This document shows positions 1 to 7,077 of a stretch of 37,366 bases of DNA, in pieces. Below the pieces are notes generated by a model. That model did not search any database and was not told the origin of the DNA. It saw only the letters and a program-made list of their open reading frames with translations. The stretch lies in assembly GCA_035646815.1 (NCBI GenBank), contig DASRON010000012.1, forward strand, positions 1-37,366, given 5' to 3'. Both the position numbers and the translations under genes were made by a program. How positions within the stretch are numbered: position 1 is the stretch's first letter; the number at the start of each line of letters is the position of its first letter. This stretch comes from GCA-002784865 sp035646815. Lineage in GTDB: Bacteria; Patescibacteriota; Microgenomatia; Levybacterales; UBA12049.

Positions 1-381
1 GTAGACATAGAGGTAGTTTTTAAAGTCTTTAATTCTGTAAGGATCTACTTCATGTTTTTTGTTATCTGCTATTTGCTGCTCAAATGGAGAATGTGGAACA
101 TGTCCTTCCATTTTTAAGAAGGTAAAGAATTTTCTAAGAGATGAAAGATGTCTTTCAATGGATCTTTGAGATATATCACCAGAAGCTTTATCTGTCTTAT
201 ACATCTCAATTATCTGATAACTTGTATCTTGTGGTTCAAAACCTCTTTGATATTTTGTCTCAAACCAACGGATAAACTGACCGATATCTGCTCTATAATT
301 TTTAACAGTAGCCTTACTTGGCCTTACCTCCTGGTTGTATAAGTATTCTACGAACTGATTTAAATATTCATTCTTACTCAT
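1..381 (-). CDS. Tyrosine recombinase / integrase, N-terminal part (runs off the window)
   Basis: The frame is open from ATG at 381 to the window edge (127 codons) with no stop. The translation begins MSKNEYLNQFVEYLY and continues with ATVKNYRADIGQFIRWF and SIERHLSSLRKFFTFLKMEG. This is the helical core-binding (SAM-like) N-terminal domain of XerC/XerD and phage-type integrases, including the usual 'sp.T...Y..dL..F..w' and 'S..R.lSalR.Ff.fL' patterns. The catalytic domain (R-H-R-Y) would lie to the left of the window and cannot be checked. It could be the chromosomal dimer-resolution Xer or a mobile-element integrase. The start lies 2 bp before the stop of the gene at 386-1051, which is upstream on the same strand, so the two may be co-transcribed. 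Confidence 0.8.
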   Translation of the reverse strand, partial: MSKNEYLNQFVEYLYNQEVRPSKATVKNYRADIGQFIRWFETKYQRGFEPQDTSYQIIEMYKTDKASGDISQRSIERHLSSLRKFFTFLKMEGHVPHSPFEQQIADNKKHEVDPYRIKDFKNYLYVY

Positions 382-385
382 AATA

Positions 386-1051
386 TTACGGCGCTCCTAT
401 TACAGGACCCCAGCGCACTGCTGCTCCTTGATTCATTACTTGTTTTATTTGATAGGGGGTTAGGGCGTAGTTGTATATACGGATATCATCTAGTTGACCT
501 GAGAAATTATCATAAAAAATAAAAACTTGGGTTGGGTTTTCAGCATTTGAAGCCGATAGATTGCCGTAGTACAGATAAACAGTTTGTCCAGAGGTGGGAA
601 GAGAAGGAACTTTGACCCAAATTTTTGTTGAGGCATTATTGCATCCTGGATTATTTTCTTCTATCCAGTGAGGCAGAACATTGCCGTTTATATCCGTAAT
701 TCGAATATCATTACAATCAGATCTCATTTCTCCTGCTGTAATTAAAGTTGCAGTATCAAGCGTAATTGCTACTTGATAATGTGTTTGAGCAGAGCCGGAA
801 TTAGTAATATTTACTGTCTGTCTATATCCCCAAGAATCATTAAACCAGGCAGCTTCTGCCTTGTCGCTGTTAAAAAGGGTAGAGAGAGCAATAGGAATTA
901 AGATTAAGAAAGAAGCAAACACAACAACTAACAATATGTATCGATTTTTAGCCGATAACTTTTTCCATGAAAAAATTGTATGGTTTGCAAGCTGAAAAGG
1001 GACGTGAAATATCCGTGAAATGAGTGTGAAAATATTTTGGGCAGATTTCAT
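386..1051 (-). CDS. DUF2341 domain surface protein with truncated LamG-like C-terminus
   Basis: 221 aa. Residues 1-35 are basic, and one membrane segment lies at about 38-62 (YILLVVVFASFLILIPIAL), so the protein is probably exported and N-terminally anchored. The rest is a DUF2341 domain: WFNDSWGYRQTVNITNSG start, DIRITDINGNVLPHWIEE middle, WVKVPSLPTSGQTVYLYYGN end. These domains are common on CPR surface proteins. After FYDNFSG the sequence passes straight into LDDIRIYNYALTPYQIK, the last strand and tail of a concanavalin/LamG-type domain, ending GAAVRWGPVIGAP. The body of the LamG domain is missing, so the gene looks internally shortened but stays in frame. The start has an AAAGGAG-type ribosome site in a short leader. 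Binding partner unknown. Confidence 0.75.
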   Translation of the reverse strand: MKSAQNIFTLISRIFHVPFQLANHTIFSWKKLSAKNRYILLVVVFASFLILIPIALSTLFNSDKAEAAWFNDSWGYRQTVNITNSGSAQTHYQVAITLDTATLITAGEMRSDCNDIRITDINGNVLPHWIEENNPGCNNASTKIWVKVPSLPTSGQTVYLYYGNLSASNAENPTQVFIFYDNFSGQLDDIRIYNYALTPYQIKQVMNQGAAVRWGPVIGAP

Positions 1052-1093
1052 TTACCGAAGGACTCCTTTCACAAAAAGCCTTTTAGCTTCGAG

Positions 1094-1122
1094 ATTATAC
1101 ACATTATATGGATTATTTGTAA
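1094..1122 (-). promoter_or_regulatory. Promoter of the DUF2341 gene
   Basis: Reading on the minus strand: -35 TTACAA (1117-1122), 17-bp spacer, -10 TATAAT (1094-1099). The predicted start near 1087 gives a leader of about 36 nt that contains AAAGGAG. This is one of the few genes here with a real leader. Confidence 0.65.
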
Positions 1123-1634
1123 TAATTAGATAAATTCTTTTTTTACTCACACTATTAGAATAAATAAGTATACACCCGGCTGTCAATACCCTAGAGTATA
1201 TTAGTAGTGATCTACTATGATATAATCTGACTATTAAATATTAAAGTAAAAAAAATACGAATATGCGTTAATTTCAAGAGTGATTTTTCATGAATAGCCT
1301 ATTTTCGTATTATATTATATTTTTTGTAAACATCAAAATATATCAAACTATACCCTATATCCTATAGCATTAAAATACGGAGATGTTCTTTTTTAACAAA
1401 ATCCAATAATTTTGCATTAAATGAATAGAAGATTGATTGTTGATCTAACTGTAAAATTAGCAGGCTATGGTAAGTAGTGCTATGTCTTTTTAAGAGTAGT
1501 TTTAGCTTATTGTTAAAGGATAATCTGATTTTTTTGTAGCTAAATATTTTTTATTCTATATGCTTCTTGTGTTTTAAGCTTTTCCAAGTTTAAAATAGTA
1601 TAAGGGCAATAGTTAACTATACATTAAGACTTAT
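1123..1634. other. Long AT-rich gene-free spacer between divergent genes
   Basis: No convincing coding frame occurs in either strand over about 500 bp. It holds the palindrome plus extended -10 described at 1202-1226 and an 8-bp inverted repeat AATACGAA (1254-1261) / TTCGTATT (1304-1311). The rest is featureless AT-rich sequence. It could contain a long leader of the gene at 1635 or an unannotated small RNA. Confidence 0.5.
1202..1226 (+). promoter_or_regulatory. Palindrome TAGTAG-TGAT-CTACTA next to extended -10
   Basis: A 16-bp inverted repeat (1202-1217) is followed directly by an extended -10, TGA-TATAAT (1218-1226). On the other side, 1195-1200 reads TATACT on the minus strand. No good -35 is present, which fits an extended -10 promoter controlled by a dimeric regulator. 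Transcription to the right would start near 1233, about 400 nt before the next gene. Confidence 0.4.
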
Positions 1635-2495
1635 ATGAAAAGATTTTTTGTTATTTTACCATTATTATTCATACTTCTTGCATTTACAAGTCCTGTTTTT
1701 GCTGCTTCTCCTAAAAATGCATCAGTAAGAATAGATGGAGTAATAGGCGAGTTTGATTTAAATGTATCAGGGTATATTGCTCCATATGCTTCAATTGTTC
1801 TTACCTCAGATGGTGTGTTTTATAGAGCAACAGTTGCAGATAGCCAAGGTTACTTTTATATCTCAAGTGTTCTTATTAAAAAAGGCTTTTCTCATTTTTG
1901 CCTTGAGGCAATAGATTTCAAGAGACTAGGTGAGTCTATTACTTGTTTTAATTTTCCTCCTGCAGAAGCAACTGTTAATTTAAAAGATGTTTTTTTGCCT
2001 CCTACAGTAGGTGTTTCAAGAACTGAAGTAGGGGAAGGAGGAGAAATCTTTATCTGGGGTTATTCTATGCCAGGAGCAAAGGTTACGATTCATTTAAAAG
2101 GCGGGAAAGACATAGAAGTAACTGCAGATAACCAGGGATATTATGTTTATAAGCTTAGTAATATAAAGGCAGGGAAGTATGAGCTTTATGCTACGGCTGA
2201 ATATAACAATAAACAGTCTTTAACTCCAGTCAATAAGGCAAAGTTTACAGCACTTACCTGGTGGGAGCAACTAGTAGCATATATTAAAAAGCTTATTGAT
2301 AGGGTTTGGAGATTTTTTACATCACTTTCTTTAGGACCACTTTGGATTGGATTACCAATCATTATCTCAATTATTATACTAATAGTTAAGCTTTGGCCAG
2401 AGAAGTTTACCTTTATATATAACAATAGGCTTATCGCTATGCTTCCAGGAAGAAGAAGAAAGAAACTGCATCACTCCTGGTGGATGGGATATTAA
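1635..2495 (+). CDS. Exported, membrane-anchored protein with Ig-like/carboxypeptidase-regulatory-like domains
   Basis: 286 aa. A signal peptide occupies residues 1-23 (KRFFVILPLLFILLAF...PVFA). Two beta-rich repeats follow, at about 28-110 and 115-205. Each has the pattern of CnaB or carboxypeptidase-regulatory-like folds: 'v.G...ap.a.V.l...g..y...td..G.f.i..', for example GEIFIWGYSMPGAKVTIHL and TADNQGYYVYKLSNIKAGKYEL. A membrane helix at about 237-256 (IGLPIIISIIILIVKLW) is followed by a basic cytoplasmic tail with GRRRKK. So a stalk-like extracellular part is held by a C-terminal anchor. There is no LPxTG motif before the anchor, so sortase attachment is unlikely. Function unknown. It converges on the next gene; the stops overlap by 4 bp. 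Confidence 0.7.
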   Translation: MKRFFVILPLLFILLAFTSPVFAASPKNASVRIDGVIGEFDLNVSGYIAPYASIVLTSDGVFYRATVADSQGYFYISSVLIKKGFSHFCLEAIDFKRLGESITCFNFPPAEATVNLKDVFLPPTVGVSRTEVGEGGEIFIWGYSMPGAKVTIHLKGGKDIEVTADNQGYYVYKLSNIKAGKYELYATAEYNNKQSLTPVNKAKFTALTWWEQLVAYIKKLIDRVWRFFTSLSLGPLWIGLPIIISIIILIVKLWPEKFTFIYNNRLIAMLPGRRRKKLHHSWWMGY

Positions 2496-3829
2496 AAAGT
2501 AGGAGTTGCTACATAAGTCATTACTGTACCATATGTGCCCGCAGGTGTAATTCCTGAAGCTGTAACAGCATAGACTACGCTAATTTGATCATTCGTAGCA
2601 GGAGCAGAATATGAACCAAGTGTATAAACATAGGCATTGCCAGCTGAATTAGATGGATTTCCATAATACGGTGTGGTTGTTCCGAAAATACCCGTGTTGG
2701 CATTTGTTCCACAAGCAGAAAAACCAAAGGCTTCAGTTCCGGCAGAAATAGCTGCAGGGACTGGTGTGTCATTTGCTGTTAAATTTCCTCCTCCTGTCTG
2801 AGTATTAGGGAAAGCATGTCCATTAGCTGGATTTATTAGTTTTCCTGATGAGGTAGCAGTTAGAGCATACCCACTTGGTGCATTAGTTGAGATAGTTATC
2901 TTTTGTCCGACATAGTTAATAGTTGTGCTAATTGTTCCTAAATTAACACTGGTTGCAGTAGGATGCTGGCCTGAATTGGTTGTAATGTTAAAACCTGTGG
3001 CATTACAACCAATATTGTCATCTTTTATAACAGTTCCGTTATTAATCCCTGCAATAGTCATGGTAATTGAAGCATCAACTATTCCTTGAATTTTAATGCT
3101 TTCTATCGTTGTTATTGCAATTCTACTGTTTGTTTCTTTAATAACATCTAAAGTGTCAGTGTGTTGTAGAGTTAGTTTCCAGAGATCTCCTGCGCCAATT
3201 GCCTGAGTCTTGGTAGGATTAATCAAAGCAGGAGTAGAAGAGCCAATGGTAATAGTAACAGTGGTTGCTGTAGTGATAGCACCATCTAGAGTGCAAGTTA
3301 TGCTTGGAGAAGAAATAGTCCAGCCTGAACAAGTCGTACCACTTATGGATACATTACCAGTTTGAAGGTTATTAAAGGCAAAAGTTGAAGCAGAAGGAGA
3401 AGCAGTGTTGTCAGCAGAGCCAGGAAAGGTGATTACCAGCTTGTCTCCTGAAACAGCAGGAGTAGAGAGTTTAAAGGCAACAGTATGTTTTGCAGTAACT
3501 GCATTAGCAACTACAGTACCATTGGTGTGAGGATTTGCAGTAGCAGAGGTTAGATATATTTTAGTTCGATCAGCAGATGCAGAAGCAACTGTTAGTATCT
3601 CTTGAGTCTGTCCCCAGAACTTAGCAGAATCTGAGGCAAGAAAAATAGACTTATTATCATAGATAGTTATAACAGTGCTACCAGAACCAAGATCTCCACT
3701 TAAAGGAGTTACTGCAGACGGTCTTGAAGTGGTAATTGTATCAGAAGCAGAGGTAAAAGCGTTTACCTTAGAAGGAGATGCAAAAACACAAATAATAATA
3801 GAAAGACATAGTAGCGTTATTTTTTTCAT
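2492..3829 (-). CDS. Secreted beta-rich surface protein with C-terminal Y-V-A-x-PTF motif (WxL-like)
   Basis: 445 aa with a clear signal peptide (MKKITLLCLSIIICVFASPSKVNA). The remainder is Ser/Thr/Gly/Ala-rich and predicted all-beta. The C-terminal 170 residues have 'VNLGTISTTINYVGQKITIS', 'APSGYALTATSSGKLINPANG' and end PAGTYGTVMTYVATPTF. The neighbour at 4884-5621 ends PAGAYSNIITYIAMPTF, so the two share a C-terminal domain. The arrangement (xxFG/LG strand, G-Y-T-V/A-T turn, final 'AGTY...TY') resembles the WxL domain of Firmicutes, where the last strand reads AGTYTxxLTWTL. Here Y-V-A occupies the W-x-L place. WxL domains bind peptidoglycan or DUF916 partners non-covalently; that role here is inference. 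It has its own promoter. Confidence 0.65.
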   Translation of the reverse strand: MKKITLLCLSIIICVFASPSKVNAFTSASDTITTSRPSAVTPLSGDLGSGSTVITIYDNKSIFLASDSAKFWGQTQEILTVASASADRTKIYLTSATANPHTNGTVVANAVTAKHTVAFKLSTPAVSGDKLVITFPGSADNTASPSASTFAFNNLQTGNVSISGTTCSGWTISSPSITCTLDGAITTATTVTITIGSSTPALINPTKTQAIGAGDLWKLTLQHTDTLDVIKETNSRIAITTIESIKIQGIVDASITMTIAGINNGTVIKDDNIGCNATGFNITTNSGQHPTATSVNLGTISTTINYVGQKITISTNAPSGYALTATSSGKLINPANGHAFPNTQTGGGNLTANDTPVPAAISAGTEAFGFSACGTNANTGIFGTTTPYYGNPSNSAGNAYVYTLGSYSAPATNDQISVVYAVTASGITPAGTYGTVMTYVATPTF

Positions 3830-3842
3830 AATGCTTAGCTTA

Positions 3843-3872
3843 AGTATCAGACAATAACAGTTTATTTGTCAA
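3843..3872 (-). promoter_or_regulatory. Promoter of the 2492-3829 surface gene
   Basis: Minus strand: -35 TTGACA (3867-3872), 18-bp spacer, -10 GATACT (3843-3848). The gap to the ATG is 13 nt, so the leader is about 6 nt. Confidence 0.55.
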
Positions 3873-3910
3873 GGAGGTAGAAGCATATTTTAAGGTTTAT
3901 AGTCAGAAGA

Positions 3911-4879
3911 TTAGTTTTTTAGCTTTTTTCTAAGCTTTCTAGTAATAAAAACAATAATAACAACAACTATTATTAAACCGATTACTATCTCTATTGGAAA
4001 ACCTATAAAATAAATATTCCGTTTAAACAAAGGTCCTTCTTCAGAAAGTGCAATTATTAAGGTTGCAGTATATGGTCCAAGTAAAAAACTTTCATTCCAG
4101 TTTGCAAGAAGGTCTTTTGAATTCTCAGTTGAGGGAATTGTTCTTGTTGAATGAGCAAGAATATTTACAGGTAACAGATCAATCCTGCCAATTGTCTGCC
4201 CAAATACATTTTTTATAATAATAGCCCCTTTGGGAGTTATGAAAAAATCACTTTCGTTTCTAAGCTTTACATTAAAAGGAGCTGGCCCTTTCTGAAGGAA
4301 AAAAGGTACTGAATACTCAATAATTTCGCCTTTAGGTTTTTCCTTTGGTCCAACAGATAAAAGTACATTTGTGGCAATTCCTGCAGCAGCTTGAGAAAGA
4401 CTTTGTTCACTTAAAGCATTGGTATTTGATACAAAGATTACTGAAAAGTAATAGTCTGATGGGGTTTCGCCTTTAGGAATATCAATTTCAAGTTTTAGTT
4501 TTTTTTCTTGCATAGGAGCAACTATTACTGAATCTATTTTTTTATCTTCATCAAAAATTTTAATTCTTTGCATCATTAAAGGATCTGCTCCGAATTCATC
4601 ATCTTTAAATAAAAAACTTAGTTCTCCGTTTTCAGTTCCTTTAGGTTTAAAAGGCTTAATAATAATTTTTAAATTAGTACTTTCTTCACTTTGATTTTGA
4701 ATAAAGATATCAGAAGAAACTTTAGCTGGGGGAGTTGCATCAATTTGAATAATTGGAGGATAGATGCCAAGTTTTATAGTAGAAGCATTTGTTTTTGAGA
4801 GATTAAGAATAGATGAAAAAAGACAGAAAATTGTAATAAATAAGGCTAATTTCATATTTAATATTTTTTTTAATTTCAT
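3911..4879 (-). CDS. DUF916-like exported protein with C-terminal membrane anchor
   Basis: About 322 aa from ATG 4879 (another ATG lies at 4855; the frame extends to 4903 but that would overlap the upstream gene). A signal peptide is followed by LGIYPPIIQIDATPPAKVSSDIF and IQNQSEESTNLKIII. This is the opening of pilus-chaperone-like and DUF916/WxL-interacting-protein Ig domains: 'Pp.....pG......i.v.N.s.....l.i'. A second domain (KGPAPFNVKLRNESDFFITPKG, then GRIDLLPVNILAHSTRTI) resembles the second Ig-like half of such proteins. Residues about 293-318 form a membrane helix, followed by a basic tail (TRKLRKKLKN). In Firmicutes, DUF916 proteins sit beside WxL proteins and hold them at the cell surface. 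The neighbour here is a protein with a WxL-like end, which supports the same relation. Family assignment is by pattern only. Confidence 0.6.
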   Translation of the reverse strand: MKLKKILNMKLALFITIFCLFSSILNLSKTNASTIKLGIYPPIIQIDATPPAKVSSDIFIQNQSEESTNLKIIIKPFKPKGTENGELSFLFKDDEFGADPLMMQRIKIFDEDKKIDSVIVAPMQEKKLKLEIDIPKGETPSDYYFSVIFVSNTNALSEQSLSQAAAGIATNVLLSVGPKEKPKGEIIEYSVPFFLQKGPAPFNVKLRNESDFFITPKGAIIIKNVFGQTIGRIDLLPVNILAHSTRTIPSTENSKDLLANWNESFLLGPYTATLIIALSEEGPLFKRNIYFIGFPIEIVIGLIIVVVIIVFITRKLRKKLKN

Positions 4880-4883
4880 ATTT

Positions 4884-5621
4884 TTAAAAAGTAGGCATTG
4901 CAATATATGTAATTATATTTGAATATGCACCTGCTGGTTGAGTTGCTGAGATATTTACTTTATATGTTACTTGAGATTCTTTACCAACTCCTGTTGCCCC
5001 TGACATTACAACAGTTGCTGATGGAGAAGCAGAAAACGGTTTATAAAAGCTTGAATCAGTAAAATCTGTAACACAATCAGTATCTGAAAGATCATCGCAG
5101 CGATAGCCAAATCCATAAGTAAGGCTACTTGTCCAAGCAGTTGCATTAGAAGATGTGCAAAGTCCATCATCACAAGTTGTATCAGGGATAAGAGCACCAG
5201 TTGCAGGAACAAGTAGTTGATGATTTTCATTAGAGGTAACTGTATAGCCTCCAGCAGATTGATTATTAACAGTTAGTGTGTTTGTTCTAGTTACTGGGTT
5301 TGCTGGAGTAAGCGTTCCAAAGTCAATTGAAGTTTGAGAAATGCTAAAGTAAAAAGGAACAAGGGTGTAGATATATTGAAAACCAGATCTTACTTTGTAA
5401 TTTGCCCCAATATAAAGACCTGGGCTAATTTGTCCTGCAGTAAAACTAACAGAATAATCTGGTCCAGTTGGTTTTCCTGAACTCATATTAAAGTTCCCCA
5501 TTTGAAGAATATACCAATCATTTGTCATGGTTTCTGCAAAAACAAAATGGGTACTGAAGACTAGAAATAGAAATGCAACTGGGAGAAGTAATGTTTTATG
5601 TTTTACTGAGCAGAGTTGCAT
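4884..5621 (-). CDS. Secreted surface protein with GQ...NYKVRSGF module and Y-I-A-x-PTF end (WxL-like)
   Basis: 245 aa. The signal peptide (residues 1-29) ends STHFVFA. Residues about 33-78 form a module seen in many CPR surface proteins: 'YILQMGNFNMSSG', 'YSVSFTAGQISPGLYIG', 'NYKVRSGFQYIY'. The second half begins ISQTSIDFGTLTPANP and NNQSAGGYTVTSNENHQLL. It contains two Cys pairs (TTCDDGLC, RCDDLSDTDC) that could form disulfides, and ends QPAGAYSNIITYIAMPTF. That end aligns by eye with the end of the 2492-3829 product and with the last strand of WxL domains. It starts 1 bp after the stop of the upstream membrane-protein gene and is followed by the DUF916-like gene, so the three form an operon. 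Confidence 0.65.
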   Translation of the reverse strand: MQLCSVKHKTLLLPVAFLFLVFSTHFVFAETMTNDWYILQMGNFNMSSGKPTGPDYSVSFTAGQISPGLYIGANYKVRSGFQYIYTLVPFYFSISQTSIDFGTLTPANPVTRTNTLTVNNQSAGGYTVTSNENHQLLVPATGALIPDTTCDDGLCTSSNATAWTSSLTYGFGYRCDDLSDTDCVTDFTDSSFYKPFSASPSATVVMSGATGVGKESQVTYKVNISATQPAGAYSNIITYIAMPTF

Positions 5622-5622
5622 T

Positions 5623-6270
5623 TTAAGTTTTAGGATTTTCTTTTCCTTCTTCTCGAAGATCTTCGGTTTCTTCTAAGATTTGATTTAACTTATCAGTTGC
5701 ATTGCTACTTAAATTTTGTTTTTCATCTTCAATTATTTCCTCAATATCTTCTGAAATAGTATCTGCAGCGTCTTTTGCTCTTTCGGTAATTTCCTCAATT
5801 TCTTCATCTTTTTTATCAAGCTTTTGATACTCACTTCCAAAAAAGTAGGCAAGGGGAGTAATTAAAAGAAGAGAGCTTAGTCTAAGTAAATTTCCATTAA
5901 CATCATCTTTTAATGCGTCAGGCAGAAAAAGAATTATTGTGCATAATAAGTAAACTAAAACAGCAGCTGGCTCAAATACAAAAGCAATACCAAAGCCTAA
6001 GAAATAGAGAAGAAAAAAGATTGGAGAGATAATATTGCCTGTTGAAAAGACTAAGAGAAGAATAAGCGTATTTAAAAGCCAAATTGTCCAAAGACTATTT
6101 CCATCAAGATTAAGTAGCTTTTTATTTTTTCTTCTGCTTGATATGAAAAGATACATGAAGATTAAAAAACCAATAACAGGGACAGTGTAGACAAAAAAAC
6201 CTACTTGTTGCCAAATATATACAGCAAAAAATGAAAATATAAGGATAAGAGACTGACTTAATAGCTTCAT
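5623..6270 (-). CDS. Multi-pass membrane protein with acidic coiled-coil tail
   Basis: 215 aa. The start is set at ATG 6270: an upstream TTG (6312) lies inside the -35 box, and AAAGAG precedes this ATG. About six or seven hydrophobic segments fill residues 3-150 (SLILIFSFFAVYIWQQV, IPVIGFLIFMYLFI-like, TIWLLNTLILLLVF, IISPIFFLLYFLGFGIAFVF, VLVYLLCTIILFL, LSSLLLITPLAYFF). They are followed by an acidic, strongly helical tail of about 60 residues (KKDEEIEEITERAKDAADTI...) likely to form a cytoplasmic coiled coil. I do not recognise the family. It is the first gene of the surface-protein operon, so a role in assembling or sensing the exported proteins is possible but unproven. Confidence 0.65.
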   Translation of the reverse strand: MKLLSQSLILIFSFFAVYIWQQVGFFVYTVPVIGFLIFMYLFISSRRKNKKLLNLDGNSLWTIWLLNTLILLLVFSTGNIISPIFFLLYFLGFGIAFVFEPAAVLVYLLCTIILFLPDALKDDVNGNLLRLSSLLLITPLAYFFGSEYQKLDKKDEEIEEITERAKDAADTISEDIEEIIEDEKQNLSSNATDKLNQILEETEDLREEGKENPKT

Positions 6271-6283
6271 ATAATACTCTTTA

Positions 6284-6312
6284 ATCGTAATGGAACTTAA
6301 GAAAAAGCGCAA
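6284..6312 (-). promoter_or_regulatory. Promoter of the surface-protein operon
   Basis: Minus strand: -35 TTGCGC (6307-6312), 17-bp spacer, -10 TACGAT (6284-6289). The ATG at 6270 follows the -10 by 13 nt. The position rules out the TTG at 6312 as a start. Confidence 0.55.
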
Positions 6313-6377
6313 GTTCTATTTAGCCTCTAGAGACAACTAGGTTTTAGGGGCTATTTTAATATTTGTAAATAAAATGG

Positions 6378-6653
6378 CTATTTATTGATAAATTTTTTAG
6401 CATAATTTTTACAGAGCACACTATACATTAGGGCATTTTCTGCCCTATAGCTTAAATCTTTATCTGAAAGAGCGGTTGGAATTTTATCTAATATTTTAGC
6501 AAAATATGGCTTAATATCTGCTTTATTTATTTCAGATAATCGTTTTAATGCTTCTTTTAAAAATACATCTGCCATCTTATTTGAACCTCTGTGATAGCCG
6601 ATTGCAACTCTAAGTAGATCCATAGATAATGATTCAATTGCGATTTTATTCAT
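6378..6653 (-). CDS. Small helical protein of unknown function
   Basis: 91 aa, mostly helical, no signal or membrane segment (starts MNKIAIESLSMDLLRVAIGY; ends CKNYAKKFINK). I recognise no family. The ATG at 6653 overlaps the terminal TAA (6646-6648) of the DUF5674 frame, so the two were arranged for coupled translation. With a TGA now inside that upstream frame, coupling would be lost or reduced unless the TGA is read through. Conservation of this gene beside DUF5674 genes in relatives would support a functional pair. Confidence 0.55.
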   Translation of the reverse strand: MNKIAIESLSMDLLRVAIGYHRGSNKMADVFLKEALKRLSEINKADIKPYFAKILDKIPTALSDKDLSYRAENALMYSVLCKNYAKKFINK

Positions 6654-6987
6654 AAAGTTCTTTAAAAAAATATTTTATTAAATCTTCATATTTCTGTCTT
6701 AGTTTTTGATCAAGAATTTCATTTGTCGGATTATTATCATTTGGTCTTATATTTACAAAGGAGTTATAGTCAATTTCTTTAGTTTCAATATCTATTCCTC
6801 CGCCTCAAATATTTGATTGACTTGATCCTTTTTCAAGAAGAATTTGTTCTGATTCAAAGTCTCTATTACATCCTGCTGAGCAAACATTCTTTTCAAGATC
6901 AATTACGGTTTTTATATAATCTTTAAAGATTCCTTTAAGTTTTGATAGTTCTTCTTTTGTATAAGGTGAATTTTTAGTAATAATCAT
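6646..6987 (-). pseudogene. DUF5674 family gene interrupted by in-frame TGA at a Trp position
   Basis: The frame starts at ATG 6987 and runs 60 codons (YTKEELSKLKGIFKDYIKTV, DLEKNVCSAGCNRDFESEQ, ILLEKGSSQSNI) to TGA at 6805-6807. The same frame then continues for 52 more codons (GGGIDIETKEIDYNSFVNIRP, then a helical end) to TAA at 6646. DUF5674 proteins have 'LLEqGSkQedlWG.n.y......ieFdSmiNIRP', so the TGA sits exactly at the conserved Trp of 'lWG'. One G-to-A change in TGG explains it. Either this is a recent nonsense allele or UGA is read through here. TGA is a normal stop elsewhere in the window, so recoding of the whole genome is unlikely. Alternative call: a real 60-aa truncated protein. 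Confidence 0.75.
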
Positions 6988-6993
6988 ATATGT

Positions 6994-7022
6994 ATCCTAA
7001 GATATCTACTGTTAAAGTTCAA
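6994..7022 (-). promoter_or_regulatory. Promoter of the DUF5674 unit
   Basis: Minus strand: -35 TTGAAC (7017-7022), 17-bp spacer, -10 TAGGAT (6994-6999), then only 6 nt to the ATG. Expected transcript is leaderless. Confidence 0.5.
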
Positions 7023-7058
7023 TGTTATATTAAAGTGTTCTATCTAGCCTCTAAAATA

Positions 7059-7067
7059 TGCTATACT
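7059..7067 (+). promoter_or_regulatory. Extended -10 promoter of leuS
   Basis: TGC-TATACT at 7059-7067, an extended -10, with the leuS ATG 10 nt after it. The -35 is weak (TTCTAT at 7038). Expected leader is 0-4 nt. Confidence 0.55.
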
Positions 7068-7077
7068 GCAAAAAGTT

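Noticed and set aside
148..342. 64-aa plus-strand ORF
   Set aside because: It is antisense to the partial recombinase at 1-381, which has clear domain motifs.
2186..2425. 79-aa minus-strand ORF and similar antisense frames within large genes
   Set aside because: Each lies fully inside a well-supported gene on the other strand and has the composition expected of a shadow frame.
6805..6807. Genome-wide reassignment of UGA (code 4 or 25)
   Set aside because: fhs and the AlkD-like gene end properly at TGA, and leuS, argS, fhs, the kinase and others contain no in-frame TGA.
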